This document shows positions 21,983 to 33,787 of a DNA stretch of 64,000 nt, piece by piece. The notes below the pieces were generated by a model. The model made no database searches. It saw nothing but the letters and a program-made list of their open reading frames with translations, and had not been told where the DNA came from. How positions within the stretch are numbered: position 1 is the first letter of the stretch; each line of letters starts with the position of its first letter. Made by a program: the position numbers and the translations under genes. The DNA comes from Berberis thunbergii (Eukaryota > Streptophyta > Magnoliopsida > Ranunculales > Berberidaceae), in assembly GCA_003290165.1 (NCBI GenBank), contig QNQO01005766.1, positions 169,354 through 233,353 on the forward strand, in the 5' to 3' direction.

Positions 21983-22615
21983 GATTTCTGCTCTCCTTCC
22001 TCGCTTCTTACCTAAACCTACATTGGTCGATGACACTCCGTTGCTTAAGTTAGATAAAGCTTATAAGAGGCTTAAAACTGAGTCATATTGCATATATCTA
22101 GTTCATCGACCTTATCCCCACTTTATAGTGAATGAGTCCTTGTTCGGCTAGGCCTTTGGTGGCTTCGTTTAAAGAAAGCGATCTTGTTGTGGAGATCCTT
22201 TATTGATTGAGAGTTTTCAATGTGTGATAATTTCCCTACACGACTCGTGCTCCTAGAACGGCGGGAGATATTTTCCTTTCTGAGCATTGTCCACTCAAGA
22301 AAGTTTCATTGCCCGACTTATATTCTAAAATATGCTTCCTAGTCAGATCCAATGTGTTGCTGGCCTGCCCGTCTTGGGTAGATCTCTCAGATACTTGCCT
22401 TAGAGGTCTTACGAGTATTGGGCCTGATCGCGTGACACGTGGGCTTACTAGCTCATTACAATTCAGACCCAATTGTCTGGATTCTGCCAAAGATGGGCTT
22501 GCTACAGTTTGGGCCTCGCTGGATTGTCTGTGCAATTGGGCCTACTTCGTTCTGTTGACGAGATTATCATGACATGTGTACGGTGCTGATCAGATGATGG
22601 TTTGATGTATCATCA
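21983..22615 (-). repeat. Partial LTR of a related gypsy element, minus orientation
   Basis: Ends on plus with GATGTATCATCA (minus TGATGATACATC, the LTR start motif). On minus it contains CACACATGTCATGA-like, GGCAAGTATCTGAGAGATC and TATCTCCCGCCGTTCTAGGA, which match ordered blocks of the gypsy A LTR. Below about 22200 the similarity fades. A short + frame there (LLPRFLPKPTLVDDTPLL) may belong to an antisense ORF, but this is unsure. Gypsy A inserted next to it. Confidence 0.55.
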
Positions 22616-22639
22616 CCAATGACCTCCACCGACTTATTG

Positions 22640-25330
22640 ATCTTCTTGGCATTGAACTTTCTTACCATCACATCATCAATGTTGAGTTGGTCATCAAACA
22701 AACTCTTCCATGAGATTGCTTCTGGAAATAGGCAAGATGGCCAAGTAGATATTGTTTAAGGCAATGGTGGTTTGGGTGTCATATGAAGCAATACAAAATG
22801 AGCACTTTGGACAAGGTGTGTCATGAAACATACATGTAGGTCGTTCAACTGTGGCGACGCCTCAACATATGGAAAATATATAGGTTTGGTTTTCATAACA
22901 CACAAGCACACACCAGTAATGGTTTACCGCGAGCTCTAACATATCCGGTTTAAGCAACTAATCTCATTTGTCAATGCGTCCCTTAATACCTTTCCATCTG
23001 AAATTGCAATGCATCTTTGACCACCTTTTCCCCACACTCGTGGCACATTCCAATCCACAACTCTTCATTTGTTTCTAGATCCATTAGTAACTTATTTTTT
23101 ACTAGGGTCTAACCATTTTTCTTTTCGTAATCTAGGAAATTGGCTATGCATTGAAATCCACTATTCCTATCAGCGGGTACATTCTCAATGCTAACATAAT
23201 CTCGAATCCACAATCAAATTTGCTTCATGAAAGTACTTTTCCAGCTTCTGTTTTGGCTTAAAAACACTTTGTTAACTTTTTAAGTCCTACTGATTCTTGG
23301 CTTATTCAGGATCCGATGAGTCCCTTTTAGTCAACTTCTCATTTTGGATAACTTTTTCTTTTTAGGTCTCCCCTTGCCTGCCACAAGTTTGAATGGTTAG
23401 ATCATTAGAGTTGAATTTGAACAACTCAACTCTATAAGCTTTCTCTTTAACACCAATTGTTGATAATGAATGAATACCTTACAATTTTGCTTGATCACAT
23501 CGACCACTAGCTCTATAATCATATCCACAGCTTCAGAAATATATGTTTTGCAAGATTGCATCAAATGCTTGTCTAAGGTAGTTAATGGAAGTTGTCCATT
23601 GGGGTTTAGACACTCTGTCATTTTATGAGAACAAGATAATCCATGAGTGGTTTGAATCACATATCCACAGTTGATAGAGTCATTGCCCATCGATTCATAC
23701 CTCGGAATTTTCAATAACATCAAATCAATAGCCTTGTGCGCCATGGACCCACGAAGTTTTCCAAAAAATTTTGACACATGTTCATGCTTCACCTTTGTCA
23801 AACTTTGTTGAAATGACAATTTAATTTCTATAAGTTGGATTTGGATCATCTCGTGCATTTTTGTCCATACATTAAAAAGTGTCCCTTGAGAATTTTCCAA
23901 CATCTTCTTCAGCTTCGAATGCACACCTTCAATGCAATCAGTTGTCCGTTAGACAAATGCATGAAAGTATAAGTGCATGCACTCACAAAGTACTCTTTCT
24001 GCGATCAAACCATCCTCAAATAATCCAAACAATTCGAGTGTGATGCTATTTTGTCTCAAACTCAATAATGGTCGACTTCCATTTTTCTTATGTACTTGAC
24101 CAATACAAATTCAAGAAATAACAAAAAAACTAGTTCCAAACACTTCAAGTGTGATGCCTATTTCGTCTCGAATTCAATAATGGTCGACTTCCATTTTTCT
24201 TATGTACTTCACCAATACAAATTCGAGAAATAAAAAAAAACTAGTTCCACCCCTCATTACCCTCAATTTTTTTTTTTTTTTTTGCAATTCTTCTCAATAT
24301 TTGTATTCATATATCACGTGCACACTAATCTCCTTGCTTTAGGAAAGACTCGCTCAATGATTTTGATCAAACCCAACTTTTTATCAGTGACAAACATGGT
24401 TGGCAAGTTATCTGGCTAAAAACTCCCCAACAATTTTTTCAAAGCCCAACCATATGGCTCTTCCTTATTCGAAAACATAAAAAAACATGCAACATTGAAA
24501 GTCTTTCTTGTTGACGTAACACCCCCAATCTCATAGAGTGACATCTGATATTGATTGGTTTTATAAGTACAATCTATAAGCATCATTGATGGGAAACACT
24601 TGGCTAGTGAATTGACTCGGAATGTGCCCAGAAAATATTGGTCACTTTATTCCCCTCATCCATAGTATGTCATTCAATGTAATTATTCTTTTCCAACAAG
24701 TGCATTGTGTGTTGCAGAGTCGTTCTCCCTTGTAGGTGAAATGTCTTTAGCCTCGCAATAACATTGTAAATAGTCTTTAAATATGAGACATGGTTAGGAA
24801 TAATCTATTCATATTAGCCAAGATGTACTGATGCGCTGACATTCGATGTCAACATTTTCTGCAAAAATTATTACCTTTGCTTCATTTAATCTGCCTGCAA
24901 AATAATGACAGATAAGCGATTTTGCTCGAAGATGGTTGTGGGGTTCACATGCGACTGGTAACTTCTAACGATCAACACCTTGTGGCACCCCTCTCAATTG
25001 AAATGGGCAACCACACTTCTTTCAACTGTTTGATCGACTATTGCCAATATCAATCTCAATTTTGCACTTTTTTTTGCTTCCCTCCCCTTTCACATCCAAA
25101 ATGGATAATTCATTTATGTTTATTATCAGTGAGTTTCGATTTTTTGATAATAACAACTGTGGTATTATCCCTACCAACGCTTTGGCACCAAATTATCAAG
25201 GTCGACCTTGACAGGAACACCTACAAAAAAACATGTTGGGAAGATTGTTGCATACGAATTAGTCACTATTGTCGACTACCTTCTCCAATGCTCTTTCCTC
25301 TCCATAGTTGTTGGCCTCATGATTAGACTT
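22640..25330 (-). pseudogene. MULE transposase with OTU-like C-terminal domain (degenerate)
   Basis: Read on minus: an ARLKTFHLQGRTTLQHTMHL then LLEKNNYIE-like segment (about 24740-24650); MULE core pieces DFQCCMFFYVFE and WLGFEKIVGEF (about 24500-24400); then an intact 175-codon frame (23924-23397) with KLKKMLENSQGTLFNVWTKM and the SWIM-type knuckle CGYVIQTTHGLSCSH. A basic linker GRPKKKK follows. An OTU-like piece (about 23210-23000) is NVPADRNSGFQCIANFLDYE, where the usual DGxCGF is DRNSGF. It resembles plant MULE transposases fused to an OTU cysteine protease. Many stops; inactive. Terminal inverted repeats were not located. Confidence 0.7.
24031..24250. repeat. ~110-bp tandem duplication in the MULE remnant
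   Basis: The block with AATAATGGTCGACTTCCATT and TTCTTATGTACTT...CCAATACAAATTC occurs twice (24031-24140 and 24141-24250) with few differences. It interrupts the transposase frame. Confidence 0.9.
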
Positions 25331-26401
25331 ACCACTTATCTCAACATTAGTCTCATCATTTGTGTCTACATATGTGTTGTCGTGAACATGATGATCATCC
25401 TTCTACATTAAGAAAATCAAACAAATTATAATTAAAATTCATATATCAAGTAATGTAATGAAGAAAATGATTAAGGCAATGATTACCTCTAGAAGGTTGG
25501 TCTCTTTCAAATAGGCTTAAAGTAATTTCGGGTTGTCAACATGTCTGGAGACACATCAAATTTTATTACGTCTATAAGAAGAGCCTTTGCACAAACTAAT
25601 CATGAACTTATACGTAAATTTAAATAATCGACAAACAATAATAACACCAATCAACATTGTCAAAGTAACCCTAAAATAAAAAACGAAAATAAACATGAAA
25701 TTATCAACTAAAATAGACAAACAATAACAAAAAAACAAGTTTTAGAGAAGACAAATCCACCCACTGTAACAAAATTTACAAGTAACCCTAACAATAATAA
25801 TGTGGCTTCAAACATAAACGAAAGAAGAAATTAAACATAATATTACAGTAGCCACAACAACAATAATAAACCCATGTATGTTCATATCAAGTGGAGGGTG
25901 TTATCTCAAGTAGAGTGAGTTGTTTTTCATCTCGAAATTGTTCATCATCGTCGCTTCCTTCTATAAATAGAGCATATAATGTGCACCCTCACGTCTACAT
26001 TACTCATCCTCACGTCCACCATTATCATTCTCAAAACTACCATCATCACCTTCACTAAATCCCTCAAATTCTACATAAATCCATGAATCAAACTCCTTCC
26101 AAATGAAGTTGGGGAACTAAAAAAGAGATAAATCGAGAGAGGATGAAAGACGTCATCAATGGGGCTTCGTTTTGACGAGCTTGGTAGGGAGAAATACGTA
26201 GCAAGTGTGAGGAATGGGTTTGTTCTCACTGCCCTAGATGCAAATTATTTTAGCCAAAACTTGGCAAACATGTTCGGGAACCCCTTTATTGGTGGTTTCC
26301 CTTGGTAAGTTAAAAAACATGGTGGTATCAAAGAGGGAAAAAATGGTGGTGTCAAGGGGATCCTAGAACCATTTGCACGAAAAATATATATACACTCACA
26401 A
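25331..26401. other. Non-coding, probable 5' flank of the MULE remnant
   Basis: AT-rich DNA, with a TATA-like CTATAAATAG at about 25961. No protein family is seen. The minus ORF at 25556-25738 is hydrophobic by chance. Confidence 0.4.
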
Positions 26402-26537
26402 GGGCAGAGCCACGTTGAAGAGAAGGGGGCAATTGGCCCACTCAAAGTTTCAAATCTTGTTAGAGATGTGTGTCGATTTTATATGATTAAAAAATGATAT
26501 TTACTCTTTGCCCCCCTCAAAATTAGGCAAATTGTAT

Positions 26538-26538
<1 letters not shown>

Positions 26539-26571
<33 letters not shown>
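26539..26571. repeat. Poly(C), 33 consecutive C
   Basis: An uninterrupted C33 tract just inside the 3' end of the hAT element. Confidence 0.95.
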
Positions 26572-26574
<3 letters not shown>

Positions 26575-27229
26575 ACATGGATTTACCCACACATAAGAAT
26601 CTAATGTTCGCACGGACCATGTTACCCCTGGCTGAAGCTAAACATTACATGATCTTTCAATTAAAAGAAGGGGTAAAACAAAATCTTTTAAGGTTATTTT
26701 AGTTAAATAATTTTTTTTAACTTCCATCTCTCCACGTGGCACCCCCCAACCTCATATTATCCCACAATCCCACATCTCTTTGTAAAGCCTTATCTCACCT
26801 ATCTCTCTCTCAAAGAAACCACTACACTTTCAGTCAATGGTGGACCCAAAGTTTCACTCTAGGAGGCAAAATGACGAAGTAATATTTGTCGATAATAATA
26901 ACTTACTAAAATGACTTTTTTTCCAAAAATATCTAACTTTTATGTGATAAATTTAATACTATTATTTACTCTATTTTTTTAACTCATAAAACAAGGTATT
27001 GTATCTCTCACAAAAGATGGGAGAGGTGGGAGGAATTTACCTCGCCAATTTACAAAAAAAAAAATATTTATAAATTGTAACTATGCAACCCATACATACA
27101 AGAACTAAAAGAAATGTCCTTATAAGGACCCTTCAAAACACCTACTATTTCTTTCTAACCATATCTTCCAAACCGCCATCTGAGGAATTATGGTCCCTAC
27201 TCATTCAAAAAATCATTTAACTACATTTT

Positions 27230-29572
27230 TACAACTTTTAACATCACGATCTCATGTTCTAGAATTGTCGCATGATGACTTCATTTTCAATGGTATCCAA
27301 GACATCCCTTCAATATATGTCACATGACAATCACTCATCTATTCATTCTCCCATTCGATCCTTAGGTGACTCTTTACAATATGCAAAGCTGAAAATTCAC
27401 TTTTAACTGCAGCAATGTAAATACGTAAAATCAATGATAACGTGATAAACAAAATAAACCATAGGGTATTCGACATCTTTTTTTTCAACCATTTTCTTAG
27501 CACCACCACATATACTAATTATATTTGCAGATTCACTATTCGATCGCACATCCATAATATAAGTTTTCAGTGGATCTTGAAGTACCATCAAATCAAAATT
27601 TGAGAAATCCATTGGATAAAGGCGGATCAATTTTTGGTCATCAAATGCTAAAAAAGAATTATTTGGACTTAAACATGTCATACACAAAAGTAACTCTGTA
27701 TTCACCTTGTCAAAGCAATTATTGAGCTTTTGAAGTTGCATATCTATGCACGTATAAAATAATTCAGTTCGAGAGTGATGGAGATTTGTAACTACTTATT
27801 GTATACGTTGCAATTGCCCCCGAGGTACAAAGTCATCATCCATTCGAGGAACAATGATATCATGTTTCTCACAAAATGAAGATACATCATCAATTAGTGA
27901 ATCTCATTCATTTTCTCTCATCATTTTCTCCCATCAATTACTGATGGCATTCATAATGTCTTGATCTTTTCTTTGCAATGACTTTGATAATCCATTGGTA
28001 ATTTCTAATACATTCTTCATCATATATAAAATCAAGATAAAAACAAAACATTGCATAGTTTCTAGCAAAACACAGACTTCACCCATTTGTTCTAAGTTGG
28101 TGCCATCTACAATGACAATCTCAATTACATCTATTACTGAATAAAACATAAAAATCAACCTTATTATTATAGCATAATGAGAACCCCATCGAGTATCACC
28201 AGCTCGTGTGAGAATTGTCTTTTGGTTTAACCATTTACTAGTTGGAAGTTCAACACTATTGAATTTCTCAATAAGGTCAATAGTTTTTTTTTAATCTCGA
28301 AGAATATCCTTGCTCTTGCATGAAACCCCAACAATATTTATTGTTGTAGAAACTAAGCTAAAGAATAACGCGATTCGAGAATCTTTTTTTTTTGTGACAT
28401 GTCCAATTGTTAGTTGAAGCTAATTCACAAAACAATGGACATAAAATGCAGATTGGTTTTCTTTCATAATCAGTGCTTTAAGTTTGTTGAACTCACCTTG
28501 CATATTACTAGCCCCATTGTAACATTGTCCACACAACCTTGTGATGTTCAAACTATACTTGGAAAGAATTTTTTCTAGTGTCATCTTCAGTGAAATCGTG
28601 GTTGAATCAGAAATATGAGTTGTACCTAAGAATCGTTCAATGCCACACCCATTATTGTCCACAAAACGTAAAACAACTGCCATTTGTTCTTTGATTGATA
28701 GATCACGAGATTCATCAACCAAAACTGCAACTAATGCATCACCAAGATCTTCAAGAATAATGTTGGTGGTCTTAATTGTAATTGCTTTTGTAATGTCTTT
28801 ATGAACTTTGGGTGCAATCAACTTGTGATTTTCAGGAGCATATTTTAGAACAAATTTCTTTATCTCTTCATTATGATTTGCTGTATACCCCAAAAGTTCA
28901 AGAAAGTTTCCCTTATTATTTGAGTATTCCGATCCATCATGACCACGGAAAGTCAATTCTTGACGCAAAAGAAACTGAATGCAATCAATTGAAGCATTTA
29001 AATGCGTCCGATACTCAAGTTTAGCTTGGTTTGATTGCTTAACAAAAAAGGTTTGGATATGTTGCTTTTGCTTTATCAAATTTTGACTCAATGTATAAGC
29101 TTAATAATGAGTATTTCCCACATGAGCTTGTATTTTCAGTTTCTTCAAATTATCAAATCCTTCAATTACAAAAGTGTTGCCACCACTCTGCTTCCCAGGA
29201 TTTGGTTTGAACAGATAACAATGTAAACAAAATGCAACATCTTTCTCTATGTTATACTCCAACCAATCCTTATGTTGATCAAAGCAAGCTACATTTAAAC
29301 GCCTCATCCCACCTCCCACCTTCTTTTGTGAAAATTTGTGATTCTTAGGTTGACAAATACCCCTTTGTAAATATGATTTTCTAATTGTGTCTTGATAATT
29401 AGGATGATAGTCTGAGATTCAAGGTCTTGATTTGACATCCGTCGGAAAGGTTTAGCATATTATAATCCACATGACTTGACTTTGAGATTGGATCTAACTG
29501 ATCACTCTCATTATTTTGTATGCTAGGAGATGGTAACTCTGATATATACTTTATTTTCAAAAACTTGTCCAT
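27230..29572 (-). pseudogene. hAT transposase, ZMYM1-like (TTF zinc finger, DUF4371, dimerisation region)
   Basis: ATG at 29572 (MDKFLKIKYISELPSPS). A TTF-type zinc finger follows (about 29300-29110): WLEYNIEKDVAFCLHCYLFK. DUF4371/RNase H-like core (29091-28420): NFLELLGYTANHNEEIKKF, VLVDESRDLSIKEQMAVVLR (first acidic residue present) and CGQCYNGASNMQGEF, where the family's conserved Asp of YDGASNM is Asn. A middle segment has SKWLNQKTILTRAGDTRWGS (about 28240-28180). The hAT C-terminal part survives as DCHVTYIEG (about 27320). At least eight stops or frameshifts. The original enzyme would have cut and joined hAT ends as a dimer; this copy cannot. Confidence 0.8.
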
Positions 29573-29689
29573 AGCTGAAAAAATAAATAGAATATTAATT
29601 AAGTAAATAAAAAGAAAAGTGTGACTTTCAAACATTGTTATCATGGAAAAAACATACAAACTCTAACATAACTACTATCAACATTTGAA

Positions 29690-29766
29690 ACGTCTGTCTA
29701 ATTAGTTAATTCACAGTAATCATATTTGAAATGTTTATCTAATTAGTTAATTCACAATAATCACAT
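29690..29766. repeat. ~37-bp tandem duplication
   Basis: ATTTGAAACGTCTGTCTAAT and ATTTGAAATGTTTATCTAAT start two adjacent copies, each followed by TAGTTAATTCACARTAATCA. Confidence 0.85.
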
Positions 29767-30252
29767 TTTTCCAAAACCTTGACTTGTCACAATATTTATG
29801 ATAGGGGTGGGCATGGGACGAGATGGACCTCATCCCTTTCCCATCTCGTTCCTTCATAAATGGGACGGAATGGACCTCATCCTGACCCGTCCCATCCCAA
29901 ATGGGTTCGGGACGAGATCAAAATGTCACAATTTTTGTTAATTTACTTATTTATTTTATTTATCCAAAACCACTCCTTAGTTTCCAGAAGTTGTAAAGTT
30001 GGGAATAATGGTCTCAATTTTTGTTTTTGGCAATGTGAATTTATCAAGATGTTACATATAGTATTTACATCACATTTTTTGGGTTGACTTTTTCATTTAG
30101 GTCACCTAATCATGCGTTTGTGTATATTTGTAACACTATTTGTGTATATATAATGCACTTACTGATTGGATTCTATCCATCCATGTTTTTATTAAGCTAT
30201 ATTTCAAGGAGTATGAGAAGTAATCAAATAGGACGCCACTAAATGTGAGCAG

Positions 30253-30390
30253 GCCAATGGCATGACAACTCAACGGTTAGAGCTTGGCGGATGGTACCAC
30301 TAGGTTATGGGTTCAAACCCAGTTTGTGGCATCTTTATGGGTTTTGCGATCCTATAAAAACCCTGCTTACCTTTCAAAAAATAAATTAAA
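30253..30390 (+). mobile_element. tRNA-derived SINE inside hAT element 1
   Basis: Flanked by an exact 13-bp duplication TAAATGTGAGCAG (30240-30252 and 30391-30403). It carries an A-box-like ACTCAACGGTTAGAGC and a B box GGTTCAAACCC, the spacing of a tRNA-like pol III promoter, and an A-rich 3' end (CAAAAAATAAATTAAA). The total is about 138 bp. Confidence 0.88.
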
Positions 30391-30469
30391 TAAATGTGAG
30401 CAGCATATTCCTTCGGACTTGCCAGAAAGAAGAATAATATCAATTATATATTATTCTAATGCACATGTG

Positions 30470-30660
30470 TCATCTTATTATTTGTTGGAAACTTGTTTTT
30501 ATAGATTTGCATATTCTATCTTGATGAGATTCTCACCGGAGGACAAGGTTGAATATTTGAAGGGCCTTACTCTTAGGTCTTATGGGCGGGGTGCTGTGTT
30601 TGGCATGCCAGTTGAAAAACTGGACTAGTTTTTTGTAGATATTCTCATTATGGAATGGAA
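30470..30660 (+). pseudogene. Captured DEAD-box helicase 7-like GUCT-domain fragment
   Basis: The frame reads SYYLLETCFYRFAYSILMRF, SPEDKVEYLKGLTL, GRGAVFGMPVEKLD and stops at 30626; a following FVDI would continue the family pattern. I recognise the RFxPEDKVExxKGLTLxxxGxGAVFDxPxExLD pattern of the GUCT domain of plant nucleolar RNA helicase RH7 (Gu/RH-II). Assigned from memory of the family; a search is needed to confirm. Confidence 0.55.
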
Positions 30661-30949
30661 GCATAGACCTTTGCTCATTCCCCTTAAATTTATATGTTTA
30701 TTTGCTTAGGCCAACTAGAGAAAAAACTCATTTTACGTTTTTACTATGTGTTTATCAAATGAAAGTATTGTTAGTGATGATAAACTCTAGAAAAATTTGG
30801 GAAATTAGTTTAAACACAGTTGAGCCCAATTCACATATATTATATATAGACCACTCAAAGTGGGTAGCTAATGCTTCAACTCTTTCTAACTTAATCAATA
30901 GGTCTAGAAAATGTCATTGATGTGAGCATTGCCTTAGTTACAAGAGAAA

Positions 30950-31098
30950 GACCAATCAGGAGGGGGGAAAAGATTTGGTGGAGGCAGCAGAGGTGGTAGA
31001 TTTGGGGGCAGAGGCTGTACTTATGGAGGACAACGCGGTAGAGGTGGCTGAGGCGATTTCTCTGGAGAAAGAGGCAGTAGAGGAGGCAACTTGAAAAT
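30950..31098 (+). pseudogene. Captured RGG-box (Gly/Arg-rich) fragment, probably same helicase gene
   Basis: Encodes GGGKRFGGGSRGGRFGGRG, then QRGRGG, one stop, GDFSGERGSRGGN. An RGG tail follows the GUCT domain in RH7-type helicases, so order and strand match the fragment at 30470-30660. The DNA between them is mostly non-homologous. Confidence 0.5.
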
Positions 31099-31443
31099 CG
31101 AAAAAAAATTGAAAGAGCTCATAAATCGGGACAGGATTGGCGGGATTGAAAATTTCAATCCCACTCTATATCGGGACGGGTCGGGATTGGGGTTGCAAGA
31201 TGGGATGCCCACCCCTAATTTATGAAACACCCAATTCACAATATTTAAGATCAATTTTCATGAACAAAAGGTTAATGTACCTGAGCTGCAAGAGTGTGAA
31301 GAAAAATCCTAGTCATTCCTAGCTCTTCCTTAGTCACATTCTTTGTAATATGTACATAAAGTAACAAAGAAAACTTGGTTATAGTTATACATAATCCCTC
31401 CAATATTTAGAAAATCACATATCAAAGCAACCAAATTTTGAGT

Positions 31444-32002
31444 AAAATGACTTATAAGGCCTACCTTTTATAATTGTAGACCACATAAGATAGTAACAAT
31501 TGAAAATGCCTCAAAGGACCTATTTTTGCAATTCAATACCATTAAAAGCCACAATCAAACCATGGCTAAAAGATATGTAAGAAGACAAATATACCCATAT
31601 TCTTGGACATATTGTCGGTGTTGTTATATTCTAGTTATATTGAAACAAATGAAATATACAATCTTTTAACGCAATTTGATATTTTTTCAAATTTGTTTCA
31701 TGTCCTTATACACACAGCTGATCGATTCTTGCTATGTAATCTGGAAGTAAAAAAATAAAAATTTGGATTTAGACTTATAATTGGTTTAAGAATGCTTAAG
31801 ATACGATCCAATGATTTTGTTTTTGAAAATTGATCACTTAAGTTAAAGGGCAAAAATATTTTTCTAATTATTTTAAACCATGGGTTGGGTTTGTGGCTTT
31901 TAACAGTCTTTAGTTACAAAAAGTAAGTCTTTCGAGATATTTTCAATTGTTAGAGTATGATGTGGTCTACAATTATAAAAAGTAGGCTAATTAAGTCATT
32001 TT
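31444..32002. mobile_element. Long-armed inverted-repeat (MITE/foldback) element
   Basis: The arms at 31444-31580 and 31865-32002 are reverse complements over 120 bp or more with scattered mismatches: AAAATGACTTATAAGGCCTA / reverse complement AAAATGACTTAATTAGCCTA, and the shared blocks TATAATTGTAGACCACAT, AACAATTGAAAAT and TTAAAAGCCACAA. No coding. A target duplication was not identified. Confidence 0.85.
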
Positions 32003-32974
32003 CCTTTCTTTTTTTTCCCAGCATTGTCAACATCTATTTCTTTCTACAAAATTCTATTTATGTAATTCAAGTTAGTCTGATAATGTTTCACTATGGTATC
32101 ACTTTGAATCGATGAAAAAGGAATTCAATGGAAAATAGCGAATGGTAAAAGTATTCGATTTTTGTAAGAATAATGAAAAGAAAAAATCAAGAGATTAGAG
32201 ATAAATCATGGAACGCTCCAGTACATATGCTAATTTAACAACTTGTGTTTTCAATAATCACTCTAAATTGTTTAAACCATGAATGTATTTCCATATTGGA
32301 AAGGATGATGAGGTTAAAAAAGAATTTAGTGTTCACTAAAAGCAAGTCTTTTAAAAAACCAGTTCTAGAAGTCAACTTATTTTGATGTTTTTAAGCATTG
32401 AAACTCTTTTCTTAATATGCACACTTTCTTCTAAAGCATTCTCTCAAGCAATCTTAAGCTACAAAAGTTTCCAAGCACCGTGCAGTTGTGCTCAAGCATT
32501 TTCCACATGACCATTACACATGGTATTAGAAGAAGGTGTTGTGGTGTTGTTCTCCCCGTGGAGATTGTAAAATCCGGTTAAAGAAGATGTTCAAACACTT
32601 AAGAATCGTAGATCCTTTCTTGTTTTCGAGGGAAGATAATAATGTAAGTGAAACAAAGAGATTGTGAAGGAAGAAAACAAGGAAGCACTTTTTGAAGATA
32701 AGTGATGATGAAGCTTTTCCAAGGAGTATTTATGGTGTGCGTGAGAAGTGGAACAAAACCTGTGTGAAGGAGTTGATGGAACACGTGCGATGCGAGGGAA
32801 ATTAAACCCTAAGACCCCAATTTCAGATGATTTTGGAGAGAGGCGAGAAAGAGAAGATATTGTTTTTCTCTTAGTCTTAGTAATAGACTAATATTCAACT
32901 ATTGACCTTTATAATTTTTTTTTAAAAATGAACCATTTTTTTTTGTAACTTTATGAAAGTTAGGGGGGCAGCTG

Positions 32975-33787
32975 TAGGGGTGGGCACGGGACGGGACGGG
33001 ACGTGATGAGATAGACCCATCCCTATCCCATCCCGTTCATACGGGATCGGGACGGGATCAGCGTGCTCTCATTTTTTAACAAATTACTGCTTACCCAAAA
33101 TCCAATTTGCTTAGTTAAAAATAAGCAAAGGCAATTCGTAGAACTACACATAAATGATAGCCTTAGATTGAGTATGCAACATCATAATAAACTACTATAA
33201 ATGATAGCTGAAATTCACCCTGTAATTAAGATTTCTGCAGAGTTTTGAATGATTAAGAGGTGGACAGTATAATGGCAATGGTGGACCTGCTCTACTATTT
33301 CGAATAGTGAACAAAAGGATGAGTAGATTTGGGGTGCTAAGAAGAATGTTTCATTATTGCTTTTAAAAAAAAACAGTCATTAAATTCATTGTCTTGACAC
33401 GAAATAAAACTCTTCAATGTAGTTAGCAATCCCATTTTGAGTTTTAAAAAGTTTGCAATTAAATAATTAATTTAGAATTCTAGAAATAAACCAATATCAA
33501 GTAGTTGCAAATATAGACTAATATCAATTACACTGATTTCAACTAAATTCATTTTTCTTCAATTACACTAATATTGCAATTTCAAAATAAAAAAATAAAT
33601 AAAAATATTAATAATAAATATTAGCTCGGGACGGGATTGGCGGGATTGAAAATCTTCATCCCATCCCATCCCATCCCATTCTAGATCGGGACTGAACGGG
33701 ATCGGGATGAAATTATTCAATCCCATTAAGACCCGAAAAAATTGGGACGAGACGGGACAGGATCGCGGAATGGGATACCCACCCCTA
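32975..33787. mobile_element. Non-autonomous hAT element 2, TSD GGCAGCTG
   Basis: Ends TAGGGGTGGGCACGGG / ATACCCACCCCTA, with an exact 8-bp duplication GGCAGCTG (32967-32974, 33788-33795). Subterminal arrays of GGGACGGGA at both ends. The interior is AT-rich and non-coding. Same family as the elements at 29802 and 42343. Confidence 0.95.

Larger units (their letters stand above)
29802..31217. mobile_element. Non-autonomous hAT element 1, TSD ATTTATGA
   Basis: Terminal inverted repeats TAGGGGTGGGCATGGG / GATGCCCACCCCTA, flanked by an exact 8-bp duplication ATTTATGA (29794-29801, 31218-31225). Subterminal GGGACGAGA/CGGGACGGG-like motifs are typical of transposase binding regions. The interior holds a SINE and stretches resembling a DEAD-box helicase C-terminus. 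It is inserted in the 5' non-coding part of the larger hAT element. Confidence 0.93.

Noticed and set aside
30253..30390. tRNA gene suggested by A/B boxes
   Set aside because: No clover-leaf acceptor stem; 13-bp TSD and A-rich tail identify a SINE.
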